Shown piece by piece: positions 6,290-6,830 of a DNA stretch of 6,830 bases. Each line of letters begins with the position of its first letter. The first letter of the stretch is position 1. The notes below the pieces were generated by a model that saw only the letters and a program-made list of their open reading frames with translations, was not told the origin of the DNA and searched no databases. Origin of the DNA: an archaeon (GTDB lineage Archaea > Iainarchaeota > Iainarchaeia > CSSED10-239); contig JAKQTP010000014.1 of assembly GCA_029563035.1 (NCBI GenBank), positions 1 to 6,830 of the forward strand, in the 5' to 3' direction. The position numbers and the translations under genes were made by a program.

Positions 6290-6830
6290 TTATTCTACTC
6301 CTAGTTTACTACTTATTTTTCCTATTTCAGCTGTTAATGGATCGACTGTCTTTCTATTTGATAGTTGAGTTTCATAAGCACCCTCTTTACTCCATAAATC
6401 TTTGTTTAATAAACTGTCAATTAAATCATCTTGTTCTCTTCCTTGTTCTCCATCAGCTACTGGATATTTTGTTTTAAGAGTATTATAAGCAGTTTTCCAA
6501 TCAGTTTTACCTGTTGATAATAAATTTAATTGATTTTCTGCATCATCATAAAATGCTTTTAGTTCTTTAGAAGCAGTATCTCCACTACCACTAGCCATAT
6601 CAGCTCTCAATTTATTTATCTGTGCGTAGTTTTGAGCTGTACTTGATTTAATGTTTTCAATTTGAGCAGCACTCATTGCCATTTTATCTAATCTATCAGT
6701 CAACCCAGCAGAAGCTACATCAACTAGACCTTGTAAATAAGGGCTTTCTAAACTTAATTTAGATAGCATTTTAAGTGTTTCTGGGTCACTTATATTATAT
6801 AACCCATTTTGAGCATTTTGTAAAACATTT
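6290..6830 (-). CDS. C-terminal part of an unrecognised, probably virion-associated protein (5' end outside the window)
   Basis: The frame is open without a stop from the right edge (first full codon 6829-6827) to the TAA at 6292-6290, giving at least 179 residues. The ATG at 6769 is internal: 20 codons upstream read NVLQNAQNGLYNISDPETLK in the same frame, so the gene starts outside the window. The visible part is soluble, acidic and mostly helical. A Gln/Ala/Asn-rich stretch with coiled-coil character covers roughly visible residues 50-80 (AQIENIKSSTAQNYAQINKL). A Gly/Ser break follows, then more helices, and it ends SSKLGVE. No catalytic motif or membrane segment is seen. It ends 18 bases before the giant gene on the same strand, so the two are likely in one structural or ejection operon. 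By position it may be another internal or ejected virion protein or a tail/neck component, but no family is recognised. Confidence 0.75.
   Translation of the reverse strand, partial: NVLQNAQNGLYNISDPETLKMLSKLSLESPYLQGLVDVASAGLTDRLDKMAMSAAQIENIKSSTAQNYAQINKLRADMASGSGDTASKELKAFYDDAENQLNLLSTGKTDWKTAYNTLKTKYPVADGEQGREQDDLIDSLLNKDLWSKEGAYETQLSNRKTVDPLTAEIGKISSKLGVE

Noticed and set aside
6290..6769. Taking the ATG at 6769 as the true start of the rightmost gene
   Set aside because: The same frame is open for 20 further codons to the window edge with protein-like composition, so the gene is better treated as truncated by the window.

Overview
This is an AT-rich window (about one third G+C by eye) that looks like part of a tailed-phage or prophage genome. 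There are no tRNA, rRNA, CRISPR or IS signatures. Genes are tightly packed on two convergent blocks. The gene content is a small orphan-type DNA methyltransferase, a small nuclease-like protein, and a 1,678-residue multi-domain protein of the kind phages carry as 'polyvalent' or ejected virion proteins. No start codon has a convincing Shine-Dalgarno sequence; most are preceded by A/T-rich leaders. This suggests a host that initiates largely without SD pairing, such as Bacteroidota or some other lineage, but the host cannot be fixed from this window. All visible stops are TAA or TAG and the long ORF is intact under the standard code.

Left block, + strand, 1-1191: the possible tail of an upstream gene (1-36), a class I SAM-dependent DNA methyltransferase (41-541), and a RecU/Holliday-junction-resolvase-like PD-(D/E)XK candidate (551-937). 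A 77-base gap follows (938-1014) with a candidate -10 element, an inverted repeat and a possible hairpin. The block ends with a 58-codon gene for a very acidic, Glu/Lys-rich protein (1015-1191). The first two full genes fit DNA modification and recombination or packaging-related metabolism.

Boundary, 1203-1237: a hairpin flanked by A and T tracts that should terminate transcription from both directions.

Right block, - strand, 1235-6830: the last ~179 codons of an unrecognised protein whose start lies beyond the right edge (6290-6830). After 18 bases comes the giant gene (1235-6271). In order it shows a duplicated N-terminal nonapeptide, a ParB/sulfiredoxin-like domain, a zincin metallopeptidase domain with an intact HEXXH, a long helical region, and a C-terminal part resembling the LPD38-type 'large polyvalent protein associated' domain. 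The inferred role is a virion-packaged protein delivered to the host with the DNA, carrying enzymatic modules against host targets. The strongest candidates for something new are this domain combination with its N-terminal repeat, and the small acidic gene with its structured leader.
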